From: a virus
Strand: one strand, 5' to 3'
Virus record (IMG/VR): IMGVR_UViG_3300029319_009044
Coordinates: 62,001-126,000 of that record
DNA: 64,000 bases
Shown piece by piece: positions 25,404 through 32,850 of the stretch. Made by a program: the position numbers and the translations under genes. A model generated the notes under the pieces. That model saw nothing but the letters and a program-made list of their open reading frames with translations, searched no databases and was not told the DNA's origin. The number at the start of each line of letters is the position of its first letter. Position 1 is the stretch's first letter.

Positions 25404-25933
25404 AAACTTTAAAATTAATAGAAAGTTACATGCGTATACTTGAGCAGGATGATACTGAAGTAGAGGATGTAAAAATAGATGCTGAGGTTGATAAGTCTGA
25501 ACCTTCTCCTGGCGAACAATCTATCGCAGAGTTGATTGCCTCAGCTTTCGCTTATTTACCTACTGATCAAGAAGCTGAAACTGTAGAGGAATTAGAAATA
25601 AAAAAGGTTGGTACACATAATCAAGCTCCTCCAACTAAAGATATTAATCCTCGTTCTGTAATAAAGAGTGTTATTTCAAGATTACCTGTTGGTTTAAGAG
25701 CAGTATATACTAGAGGACCTGGTTTAGGTGGCATTACACCTGAATCGGAGATATATTTAGCTCAAATATTAGCTGATGCGTTTAGATATAAACCAACTTC
25801 ACAAGATGCTCATATAGCTAGTACAGTTAATAAACAATTTAATGATACTGAACCAATGAAAGTAATTGAAACTATTGAAAGATTACTTCAGTTTTCAGAT
25901 GAACCCTTAGAAGATGAACTTTTAGACAATTAA
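25400..25933 (+). CDS. Hypothetical late protein with possible capsid-targeting leader, 177 aa
   Basis: Starts with GTG overlapping the previous stop. The leader MKTLKLIESYMRILEQDD has the length and Met-Lys-Thr opening of T4 internal-protein leaders and a cut-like Ile-Leu-Glu. Two similar segments follow (IAELIASAFAYLPTDQEAETV at 41-61 and YLAQILADAFRYKPTSQDAH near 119), so the protein may be an internal duplication of a helical unit. Function unknown. Confidence 0.6.
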   Translation: MKTLKLIESYMRILEQDDTEVEDVKIDAEVDKSEPSPGEQSIAELIASAFAYLPTDQEAETVEELEIKKVGTHNQAPPTKDINPRSVIKSVISRLPVGLRAVYTRGPGLGGITPESEIYLAQILADAFRYKPTSQDAHIASTVNKQFNDTEPMKVIETIERLLQFSDEPLEDELLDN

Positions 25934-25937
25934 TATT

Positions 25938-26993
25938 ATGCAGTGGGAATTAGAAAAGATTTATAAAGAACAAGTTAAAGGTAATATACCTCCTCGTAAA
26001 CATTTACGTGTTATAGGAGAGAATGTAGGTTTATATACTAAAGGAGAAGAAGGTTATAATCATATTGGAGATGTTTCAGATGATAACTTTAAAAAAATTA
26101 CTAGATTAGCGTCAGACGGAAATGCTAAAGATGAAATAGAAGATTATTTAACTAAAAAATCTTATACTACAGATTCCTTTAAAGGTGAAGATGATTATAG
26201 AGTTTTGGTAGACTTACTTGATGATGGTGCTTTTGAAGAATATATTGGTCAAGATAAACCTTCACTAGAAAAAAATAAATTAGGTAATATTATTAACATA
26301 TCTTCTAAAGTGGGTTTAGATACAAAGATGGCAGAGCGCTTAGCAAGATTTACACCTATTGATAAAGGTGGTAGCAATGTAGGACCTGGAGAAATTTTAC
26401 TCGCGTTAACGTTTAATGATGTATCTAATTCAACTATTGGGGGTGATTTAATGTTAGGTGATCAAAAGCTTGAAGTTAAAGGTCAAGGAGGTAGATTTGG
26501 TCAACAACCTGGTAGAGGAGGAGTAGCTTTTTCTGTTAATCAAGTTGAGGAAGGGTTAGATAAGAAACTTGATCTCGATAATGTAGTTTCTTTAGAGAAA
26601 CTTATAAGTTCTTTATATAACGCTTATAAGCAAGAAGGAAAAGAAAAAGAGTTTATTCCTAGATTACATGAAACTTTAAAAACAGCTTACCCTGGAGCTG
26701 ATTTAAATTATTTAAACAATTCTACTGATTTTAACGACTTAGGTACAAGGCAAGGTAGACGAATTCTACCAGGAGCTATTAGAAAAGCTTTAGGTAAAAT
26801 TAATTTTGATTACTATTCATCTAAATATGATACTGATTTATATATTTTTATTGATAAGAAAAGTTTAAATTACGCTCTATTTACTAAAGATGATGTTTTA
26901 AAAGATGGGGGTTTAATAGATCAAAATATTTTAAAATCTGATAGTTTTTCTAGAAACACCTTATATCCAAACTTTATATACATTTTTAAATGA
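25938..26993 (+). CDS. Putative PD-(D/E)XK-type nuclease, 351 aa
   Basis: The central region shows an E...D...E-x-K arrangement: VGPGEILLAL (about 148), GGDLMLGDQKLEVKGQGGR (about 168-186). This fits the PD-(D/E)XK nuclease core seen in restriction-like enzymes. The N-terminal 130 residues are helical and acidic; the C-terminal 120 contain TRQGRRILPGAIRKALG and TDLYIFIDKKSL. It is linked by ATGA overlap to the KWDG protein downstream. It lacks an obvious capsid-targeting leader. The nuclease call is from motif spacing only. Confidence 0.5.
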   Translation: MQWELEKIYKEQVKGNIPPRKHLRVIGENVGLYTKGEEGYNHIGDVSDDNFKKITRLASDGNAKDEIEDYLTKKSYTTDSFKGEDDYRVLVDLLDDGAFEEYIGQDKPSLEKNKLGNIINISSKVGLDTKMAERLARFTPIDKGGSNVGPGEILLALTFNDVSNSTIGGDLMLGDQKLEVKGQGGRFGQQPGRGGVAFSVNQVEEGLDKKLDLDNVVSLEKLISSLYNAYKQEGKEKEFIPRLHETLKTAYPGADLNYLNNSTDFNDLGTRQGRRILPGAIRKALGKINFDYYSSKYDTDLYIFIDKKSLNYALFTKDDVLKDGGLIDQNILKSDSFSRNTLYPNFIYIFK

Positions 26994-28201
26994 AAAGCTT
27001 TAAACTATATTTCGAACAATACGAGCTTTTAAACGAAGCTAAGGCTAATACTCACCTTACACATTTAGAAGAGCTTATCCTTACTAAGGGAGAAGGCGGC
27101 TATAAGACTGCAAGAGGTTTTATAACCGATTTGCTTTCACATTTACAGGGTAAGAGTAAAAGAAAAGTAAATACATCAGTTAAATGGGATGGCGCTCCTG
27201 CTATTTTTGCTGGTAAGCATCCAGAGACTGGTAAATTTTTTGTAGGTACTAAATCTATATTCAATAGAGAGCCTAAAATTAATTATACAGATAACGACGT
27301 TGAGATGAATCATGGTCATGCTCCTGGTTTAGCAGATAAATTAAAGAAAGCTCTTAAGTATCTTCCTAAGCTTGGTATTAAAGGTATACTTCAAGGTGAT
27401 TTTATGTTTGATTCTTCATCTGTTAACAAGGAAGTTATTGATGGAGTAGATCATTTTACATTTAAACCAAACACTATTAAGTATGCTGTAGAGAAAGATT
27501 CTAAATTAGGTCGTGAAATAGCTAATTCAGTATTTGGTATTGTATTTCATACAGGATATGCTGACTTAAATAGTCCTCCACAATATGGTATTAATGTAAA
27601 AGGACTTAAAAAGGTACCAGGTGTATGGGTTGATGATGCTATATTTACTGATTCTACTGGAACAGTTACACTTACGACAGATGAAGCAAAACAAGTAAGA
27701 GATTATGTAAAGACAGCAGATTCAATAAAAGTTGATTATAGAGATTTACCTTTAGATTTACTAAACATTTACGCTAATTCTGAGATTCAAAAGGGTATGT
27801 TTTTAGAAGACCCTGAAGTTTCATTTAATAACTTTGTTGATTGGTTCAAAGGTAGAATGACTAAAGAGATTGAAAAGAGAAAGTCTAAAGCTGGAAAACT
27901 TAAAGTAGAAGAAAGTTTTAAGAAGAAAATGGCTGAATTCAATCAGCAAAAAGATGATATAGTAAATATTTTTAAGGTAAGTAAATTACTTTCACAAGCT
28001 AAACAAATCTTTATTAACAAGTATAATAATGCTGTATATAATACTAAGCATTTCTTAGATGCAGAAGATGGTACATTAAAAGTAACTTCACCAGAAGGTT
28101 ACGTAAGTGTATCTAAAGCTGGTGATGCTGTAAAGCTTGTAGATAGATTAGAGTTTAGTCGTGCTAACTTTAGTGGAGGTCAAACAAGTACAAAAAAATG
28201 A
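26990..28201 (+). CDS. KWDG protein: ligase-superfamily-like nucleotidyltransferase (DUF6267-like)
   Basis: Leader MKSFKLYFEQYELLNEA resembles a capsid-targeting peptide. The body contains VKWDGAPAIFAG (about 66-77), which fits motif I K-x-D-G of ATP-dependent ligases and capping enzymes, then FFVGTKSIFN, a KGILQGDFMFD strand in the place of motif III/IIIa, and GIVFHTGY. The C-terminal 150 residues are helical and charged. I recall this family as DUF6267 in marine phages, without known activity. Adenylylation of the motif lysine is a testable prediction, not an observation. Confidence 0.6.
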   Translation: MKSFKLYFEQYELLNEAKANTHLTHLEELILTKGEGGYKTARGFITDLLSHLQGKSKRKVNTSVKWDGAPAIFAGKHPETGKFFVGTKSIFNREPKINYTDNDVEMNHGHAPGLADKLKKALKYLPKLGIKGILQGDFMFDSSSVNKEVIDGVDHFTFKPNTIKYAVEKDSKLGREIANSVFGIVFHTGYADLNSPPQYGINVKGLKKVPGVWVDDAIFTDSTGTVTLTTDEAKQVRDYVKTADSIKVDYRDLPLDLLNIYANSEIQKGMFLEDPEVSFNNFVDWFKGRMTKEIEKRKSKAGKLKVEESFKKKMAEFNQQKDDIVNIFKVSKLLSQAKQIFINKYNNAVYNTKHFLDAEDGTLKVTSPEGYVSVSKAGDAVKLVDRLEFSRANFSGGQTSTKK

Positions 28202-28701
28202 AAACATTTAGAGAATATTTTGAAGAAAACAAAGCTATTGAGTCACTTAAAGGGTGGAAGCATGATGATGCTCAAAAATATGCAATAAAATTAATTAAGC
28301 AATTTGGTGAACCTGATGAGGTAACTGAAAGTATGCTACTTTGGAATAATATAGAGCCGCCATTTGAATCTGTTTATATAAAAGATGAAAGTATACCTCA
28401 TGATTTTCCAGCTTCTCATAGAGATTTTGTTTATTCAACTATGAATATAGACGTACCAGCTGATATGTTAGATACGTTAGGTCATGTTACTGGTAGTATT
28501 ATTTATGATGGTCTTAAAAAAGAAGTAACTGCAAGATGCGGTGACTTATATGCTAATGCAGCTACTTTAGGTTTTGTAAAAGATATGGTTGATGGTAAGA
28601 TTTCAACTGATTTTGAAGAAGCTAAAAAAGAGTATGCTAATAGGATTCAAAAAGCTCCTCTACCTGATTGGTATCCAGATAGTATGGAGGAAGATAAATG
28701 A
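28198..28701 (+). CDS. Conserved hypothetical protein with capsid-targeting-like leader, 167 aa
   Basis: Begins MKTFREYFEENKA, one of the closest matches here to T4 leaders (MKTYQEFIAE). The body has two conserved-looking parts: DDAQKYAIKLIKQFGEPDEV with SMLLWNN, and ESIPHDFPASHRDFVYSTMN. It then has CGDLYANAATLGFVKDMV. I recall similar proteins from marine bacteria and large viruses but no activity. ATGA overlaps on both sides tie it to the KWDG and NMNAT-like genes. Confidence 0.6.
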   Translation: MKTFREYFEENKAIESLKGWKHDDAQKYAIKLIKQFGEPDEVTESMLLWNNIEPPFESVYIKDESIPHDFPASHRDFVYSTMNIDVPADMLDTLGHVTGSIIYDGLKKEVTARCGDLYANAATLGFVKDMVDGKISTDFEEAKKEYANRIQKAPLPDWYPDSMEEDK

Positions 28702-29237
28702 AGACTTTTAAAGAATATTTTGAAGATCAAGAATCTACTTCAGAAAAAGTAGCTCTTTTACCTGGTGGGTTTAAACCTCCTACTAAAGGTCACTTTAATG
28801 CTTTAAGGTATTTGCTACAGGATACAGATAAAGGTGTTGTTTTTATAGGAGGTAAAGAGAGAGACGGTATAACCCCTGAGCAATCAGAAAAAATATGGAA
28901 CATATATTCTAACTACTTAGGTAAACCTGTTAACGTTGTAGATGTACCAAATCCAGTTAGAGCAGTATACGAGTTTGCAGATGATAACTTAGATAAGACT
29001 TTATTTGTAGGTGCAGGAGCAAAAGATGAAGATGTAAAACGATATGCTTACTTTATCAATAATGTTGATAAGTACCCATTAGTTAATGTTGTAAAAATAC
29101 CTATGCAAGAAGGTGGTATTTCCGGAAGTCAAACACGTGAATTAATTAGTAAAGATATAGATAAAGCTTTAAATTATTTTGTTCCAGAAGAAGTTTCGTC
29201 TGATGATAAAGAACGAATAAAAAACATACTTGCATAA
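28698..29237 (+). CDS. NMNAT/cytidylyltransferase-fold protein with capsid-targeting-like leader
   Basis: Nucleotidyltransferase of the HxGH family. After the leader MKTFKEYFEDQ the fold begins VALLPGGFKPPTKGHFNALRYL; TKGH stands for the usual HxGH, with Thr in the first position. The distal motif GISGSQTREL matches ISGTxxR. At 179 aa it is the size of NadM or PPAT-type enzymes. The substrate may be NMN or a phospho-sugar; in NAD-depleting host defence an injected NMNAT would make sense, but that is inference. Confidence 0.7.
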   Translation: MKTFKEYFEDQESTSEKVALLPGGFKPPTKGHFNALRYLLQDTDKGVVFIGGKERDGITPEQSEKIWNIYSNYLGKPVNVVDVPNPVRAVYEFADDNLDKTLFVGAGAKDEDVKRYAYFINNVDKYPLVNVVKIPMQEGGISGSQTRELISKDIDKALNYFVPEEVSSDDKERIKNILA

Positions 29238-29240
29238 ATA
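29233..29240 (+). promoter_or_regulatory. Late-type octamer CATAAATA
   Basis: Includes the TAA stop of the NMNAT-like gene and ends 5 nt before the ATG at 29246. Confidence 0.6.
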
Positions 29241-29245
29241 TTAAT

Positions 29246-29620
29246 ATGAGAGATCAAAAGCGTAAAGAAATGGCTTTAATGGAAGCTGCATATATGAATG
29301 TAGGGCATGGCTCAGATTGTCAATGCTCTAGTTGTATGGGTGAACATGATCAATCTGAAATAGATATGGCAGGTCGCGATCTTCTTAAAGCTAGAGAGTA
29401 CGCTGAAAAATTAAGTATGATGGTTCAACAATTACCTGGTCTCGAAGGGTGGGTAGCTTCTAAAATTACTAAAGCATCTGATTATCTTTCTTCTGTATTT
29501 CATTATCTAGATTATGAAATGAACGAAAAGGGTCATCATCAAAATGATCATGAGCAACAAATAGCTATAGTAGTTAAACCAGATCAAGGTAATTTTAACA
29601 AAGGATATGAAGAAGTTTAA
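29246..29620 (+). CDS. Conserved late hypothetical protein, 124 aa
   Basis: N-terminus KRKEMALMEAAYMN includes Leu-Met-Glu before Ala, a possible gp21 cut. A CQCSSC cluster (about 27-32) could bind metal. The helix LPGLEGWVASKITKASDYLSSV with HYLDYEM resembles a segment I recall from head or scaffold-associated marine phage proteins. The C-terminus is His/Gln-rich. It overlaps the next gene by 14 nt. Confidence 0.6.
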   Translation: MRDQKRKEMALMEAAYMNVGHGSDCQCSSCMGEHDQSEIDMAGRDLLKAREYAEKLSMMVQQLPGLEGWVASKITKASDYLSSVFHYLDYEMNEKGHHQNDHEQQIAIVVKPDQGNFNKGYEEV

Positions 29621-30047
29621 ACAGTTCTTTGCAGAAAAGACTGTATTAGGTCTTATTGAATTTTTTGATGTAGATGGTGTAGGTAAGATTCCATCTAAAT
29701 TAGATTCTGGTAATGGTGCATTTAACGTTATACATGGTGAAGATATCCAAATACAAGGTAATAAGGTTCATTTCAAGACTGTTAATAATAAACGTCTAAT
29801 GAAAGATAAGGTTGACGATATTACTATTAATGTTGGAGCAGGTCATACTGAAGATAGACCTGTAGTTAATTTTGATTTAAAAATTGGTAACAAGGAATAT
29901 AAAGATATTCCATTTTCTGTAGGAGATAGAACTACTAACCTATTTAAAATATTAGTTAGTAAAGATTTTATTGAAAAAGAGCTTGACGCTCTAATAGATG
30001 TCAGTAAAGAAAATATAGCCCATAAGGATATAGAGGCAAATTATTAA
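29607..30047 (+). CDS. Retropepsin-like aspartic protease domain with capsid-targeting-like leader
   Basis: Leader MKKFKQFFAEK closely parallels T4 MKTYQEFIAE. The body has VGKIPSKLDSGNGAFNVIHG with a D-S-G motif at the position of the catalytic aspartate in retropepsins and the RimB/'ATP-dependent zinc protease' family, followed by RPVVNFDLKIGNKEYKDIPF and a FKILVSKDFI strand. At 146 aa it is single-domain, so it would act as a dimer. Its activity is untested; a non-proteolytic role is possible. Confidence 0.6.
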   Translation: MKKFKQFFAEKTVLGLIEFFDVDGVGKIPSKLDSGNGAFNVIHGEDIQIQGNKVHFKTVNNKRLMKDKVDDITINVGAGHTEDRPVVNFDLKIGNKEYKDIPFSVGDRTTNLFKILVSKDFIEKELDALIDVSKENIAHKDIEANY

Positions 30048-30574
30048 TACCAAGTTGGCTTCCATCTTGTAGTCCAGGTTGCGAAAGGTTTATCATAACG
30101 AATATATTCTCTATATTTGTCAATCGTTGAAAGATTATCAAAATTATCTATAAGTCTACAATCACAATCATTACTGATAGCTAGAGCATAACTAGTTAAA
30201 CCAGTCTTACTCATAATAGTATTATGAATATTTTTACCACACCATTCAATAAACGTTTTTGTAAAATGCTCTTTTGATTCAGGCCATCTATACATACGCT
30301 CATTAAACATTTCTAACGTGTGATCAACTAACCATTTAAAGTTATCTTTAGTTTCTCTAGCCCATATAGAGCATTGATGGTTAAAATAACCTTTACCTCT
30401 ACGTCTAGGTTTACCAGTAGAAGTTCTAGGTGTAGATGAATGATCTAATACTTCTTGCGGAAATGCATGCGCTAACATGATAGCACCTTCAATTTGCATT
30501 TTAGATCTTACGTGTTGATCACACAGATTATATGTAGAGACGATAGGATCGTCATCCGTCACAAAAATATTCAT
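30044..30574 (-). CDS. Conserved phage hypothetical protein, 176 aa
   Basis: Begins MNIFVTDDDPIVSTYNLCDQHVRSK (in part), followed by a histidine- and tryptophan-rich helical body (YFNHQCSIWARETKDNFKWL) and a C-terminus FATWTTRWKPTWY. I recall this layout from a widespread family of phage proteins of unknown function. His and Cys at conserved positions suggest a metal-dependent enzyme, but I cannot name a reaction. It ends against the plus-strand protease-like gene with overlapping stop codons. Confidence 0.6.
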   Translation of the reverse strand: MNIFVTDDDPIVSTYNLCDQHVRSKMQIEGAIMLAHAFPQEVLDHSSTPRTSTGKPRRRGKGYFNHQCSIWARETKDNFKWLVDHTLEMFNERMYRWPESKEHFTKTFIEWCGKNIHNTIMSKTGLTSYALAISNDCDCRLIDNFDNLSTIDKYREYIRYDKPFATWTTRWKPTWY

Positions 30575-30596
30575 TCCTTTATTGTAAAAATGTTCC

Positions 30597-31646
30597 TTAT
30601 CTTAATCCAGTAGATTCGAAAACATCTCTAGTAACACCAGCTTTAAAGCCACCTTCAATACCTTTTACTATAACTGATACAGCATTATGACTATGTAAGC
30701 TTTCGTTATGAGAAGCAACAATCTTAAAGTCTAAAATACGAGATTCATTAGTAAGCTTTTCATAAAGCAATCTAACAGCATCTTCTACAAACTTTAGATA
30801 AGCACCATTTTTCTCTGCAAATGCTTGCTCATCTTCTCTCTTAACCATAACTTGCGTTTCAGTTTGTAAAGCAGCTAAACATAACTCTTGAATATCTTCA
30901 ATCCAAAGCATATCTTCAAATCTAACACTTACACGAGCAACACTTCTTTGACTATGAGGTACAGTAGCTCTATTGCGATACTTTTCTGCATGCTCACTTA
31001 ACTCGAAGCTACAAGGACAAGCAGATGAATAAACAAAATCGAAATGAATATACTTTTTAAATTCACCTTCTTTAGTTAAATCACCTTCAAATACTACATC
31101 GTAATATTGATAACCTTCTAACCCGCTGCGTAAACTATTTTGTTTAATAGGGTAAGAAATCTTAAGCATTATTCTAGAATCAAAACATTTAAGATTATTT
31201 TTATAAGTTTCTAAAACATCTTTGATCTTATCAATACTAAATGTCTCATCTTTATGATCGTAAAAACTTCTCATAATACGTGACATATTGATACCTTTCT
31301 TATGAGCTTCTAAACTAACACTACCGGTAACACTTGTTTCTAGTTCAATAGTTTTACCGTTTCGCTTTTTATAAGTAAGAGGTAATTTAAAGTTATGAAT
31401 ACCTACTTGTTGTATAGGTACTGCTGCTCCTTGAATTAAACTAGAAGGTCCATTTTGTAGATCAGGTAAAGAGGAAATATATTTTTTAGTAGCATTAACT
31501 TTATCATCATAAACTCTAATAGGAGGAAAATAACTCTTACTATATTCACTACCCATTATTTCTTTTGCTACAATATCCTTTTCACCAGTTAGTTCATCAT
31601 CTTCACCTAACCACTCATAATTAGAATCTTCTTTACTTTTACTCAT
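30597..31646 (-). CDS. folE2: GTP cyclohydrolase FolE2 (type IB)
   Basis: First step of the 7-deazaguanine route: GTP to dihydroneopterin triphosphate. Family motifs are visible: LPLTYKKRNG, TGSVSLEAHKKGINMSRIMR, the metal-binding cysteine in SSACPCSFELS, HSQRSVARVSV, and NESLHSHNAVSV. The 349-residue length is slightly above FolE2 norms because of an acidic N-terminal extension (1-45). It has a promoter 10 nt upstream and is divergent from the late gene at 31699. Confidence 0.9.
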   Translation of the reverse strand: MSKSKEDSNYEWLGEDDELTGEKDIVAKEIMGSEYSKSYFPPIRVYDDKVNATKKYISSLPDLQNGPSSLIQGAAVPIQQVGIHNFKLPLTYKKRNGKTIELETSVTGSVSLEAHKKGINMSRIMRSFYDHKDETFSIDKIKDVLETYKNNLKCFDSRIMLKISYPIKQNSLRSGLEGYQYYDVVFEGDLTKEGEFKKYIHFDFVYSSACPCSFELSEHAEKYRNRATVPHSQRSVARVSVRFEDMLWIEDIQELCLAALQTETQVMVKREDEQAFAEKNGAYLKFVEDAVRLLYEKLTNESRILDFKIVASHNESLHSHNAVSVIVKGIEGGFKAGVTRDVFESTGLR

Positions 31647-31656
31647 TTATAGCTAT

Positions 31657-31683
31657 ATTATAGTTACAATATTTTATTTTCAA
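31657..31683 (-). promoter_or_regulatory. Sigma70-type promoter for folE2
   Basis: Minus strand: TTGAAA, 15-nt spacer, TATAAT, 10 nt to the ATG. Confidence 0.6.
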
Positions 31684-31684
31684 G

Positions 31685-31692
31685 ACTAAATA
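31685..31692 (+). promoter_or_regulatory. Degenerate late octamer ACTAAATA
   Basis: Differs from (N)ATAAATA at the second base; ends 6 nt before the ATG at 31699, the same geometry as the other late sites. Confidence 0.35.
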
Positions 31693-31698
31693 TTGTAT

Positions 31699-32124
31699 AT
31701 GGCTAAATTGTCACAAAAAGAATTAGTACAGGAAGGCATAACTAGCCTTATTAGTAAGGGTTTAAAGAAGGGTGCCCAGGCAGTAGGTGCTGTAGGTGGT
31801 GCTCTTAAAGCAGTTTCTGATGCTGGTATAGATGCAGGAGTAGGTAATGTTGTAAGAGGAGCAAAAGCTGGTTCGGAAGGAACTAAAAAATTTTTAACAG
31901 GTAAAGATAAAAAGCTTAATGATACTATAGAAGATTTAGGTTACTATAAAGATGAAGATTCTATAGTTAAAGGTAAAGGCGATATAAGGGTTGTAGATGT
32001 AAATGATTTAGATTATGATTCTGAAGGTAAACAAAAAGCAGGTAAAAATAATTACAATCTTATTATTAAGTGGGATAAAGACTCTAAATCATGGTCGTTA
32101 GTTAGAGCTAAAAAAACTTCCTAG
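31699..32124 (+). CDS. Hypothetical late protein with possible capsid-targeting leader, 141 aa
   Basis: I start it at the ATG at 31699; a TTG two codons upstream is less likely. MAKLSQKELVQEG has a cut-like Val-x-Glu before Gly and is similar to MTQKELLEA at 22755. Residues 12-65 are Gly/Ala/Lys-rich helices (KGLKKGAQAVGAVGGALKAV), and the C-terminal half looks like a small beta domain (YNLIIKWDKDSKSWSLVRAK). It is the only late-type plus gene in the deazaguanine region. Confidence 0.6.
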   Translation: MAKLSQKELVQEGITSLISKGLKKGAQAVGAVGGALKAVSDAGIDAGVGNVVRGAKAGSEGTKKFLTGKDKKLNDTIEDLGYYKDEDSIVKGKGDIRVVDVNDLDYDSEGKQKAGKNNYNLIIKWDKDSKSWSLVRAKKTS

Positions 32125-32204
32125 TAAAAGTTGCAATCGAAAAAATAAGATATAATTATCCGAGATTGGGACGAGGGAGACTACTTTAAATTTCTTCAAG
32201 GTAG
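32125..32204 (+). other. Non-coding spacer with weak stem before queD
   Basis: Contains TATAAT at about 32150, the odd GC-richer stretch GATTGGGACGAGGGAGAC, and a weak hairpin (ACTAC ... GTAGT) followed by a T-rich run. The hairpin could be a poor terminator for the upstream gene or a leader element for queD. It does not match a preQ1 riboswitch as I know that consensus. Confidence 0.3.
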
Positions 32205-32232
32205 TTGATTTATTTTTTATTCTTACTATAAT
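32205..32232 (+). promoter_or_regulatory. Sigma70-type promoter for queD
   Basis: TTGATT, 16-nt spacer, TATAAT, 6 nt to the ATG at 32239. Confidence 0.6.
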
Positions 32233-32238
32233 ACCTGT

Positions 32239-32850
32239 ATGACTTATACTTCATCAAAAGTAATTGAACTAGGATCTGCAGCTTTTCGTCAACCTAATGC
32301 TAGTTCACATTGCAAATATTTACATGGATATCAATTAAAAGCAGAGTTAACATTTGGTTGTAAAGAACTAGATGATAATAATTGGGTATACGACTTTGGT
32401 GGTTTAAAAGATCTCAAAACTATTTTCAATAATCAATTTGATCATACTACTGTTATATCAGGTAGTGATCCTGAGTTAGATACATTTAAAGAATTAGCTA
32501 ATAAAGATATTATTCAATTAAGAATTATGGATGGTGGTGTAGGTATTGAAAAATTTGCTGAATGGTGTTTTAAGACTGCAGATACTTTCGTTGATGAAGC
32601 TTCTGAAGGTCGTGTTTGGGTAGAAAATGTTACAGTATATGAGCATAGTAATAATTTTGCTTCTATTGGTAAAAGGCCTAAAGCTTCAACATTATATGTA
32701 AATGAAGAAGGTACCAAAACATATGTAGAAGTTGAAGAAGAAGCAACTGAAGAAACTTCAGCTCATAACCCTCGCGCTGCTAGAGTAGGTTCAGATGTAA
32801 GAGAAGGTAACTTTAGCGATCCCTTTGCAGGTACTTCATGGGGTAATTAA
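32239..32850 (+). CDS. queD: 6-carboxytetrahydropterin synthase QueD-like
   Basis: Second step to preQ0: converts dihydroneopterin triphosphate to 6-carboxytetrahydropterin. The T-fold pattern is clear: SSHCKYLHGYQLKAEL (catalytic Cys, metal His), DFGGLKDLK, QFDHTTVI and the VYEHSNN strand near the end. The usual HGH metal motif is HGY here; I recall this HGY form in alphaproteobacterial relatives, so it is probably functional. A 50-residue polar C-terminal tail (VEEEATEETSAHNPRAAR) is extra. Its end overlaps the phoH stop. Confidence 0.82.
   Translation: MTYTSSKVIELGSAAFRQPNASSHCKYLHGYQLKAELTFGCKELDDNNWVYDFGGLKDLKTIFNNQFDHTTVISGSDPELDTFKELANKDIIQLRIMDGGVGIEKFAEWCFKTADTFVDEASEGRVWVENVTVYEHSNNFASIGKRPKASTLYVNEEGTKTYVEVEEEATEETSAHNPRAARVGSDVREGNFSDPFAGTSWGN

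Noticed and set aside
32125-32238. preQ1-type riboswitch before queD
   Set aside because: The stem and the A-rich tail of preQ1 aptamers are not present; only a weak hairpin is visible.
32239-32850. QueD as an inactive relic because HGH is HGY
   Set aside because: I recall the same HGY with SSHC in alphaproteobacterial members, and the remaining catalytic pattern is intact.
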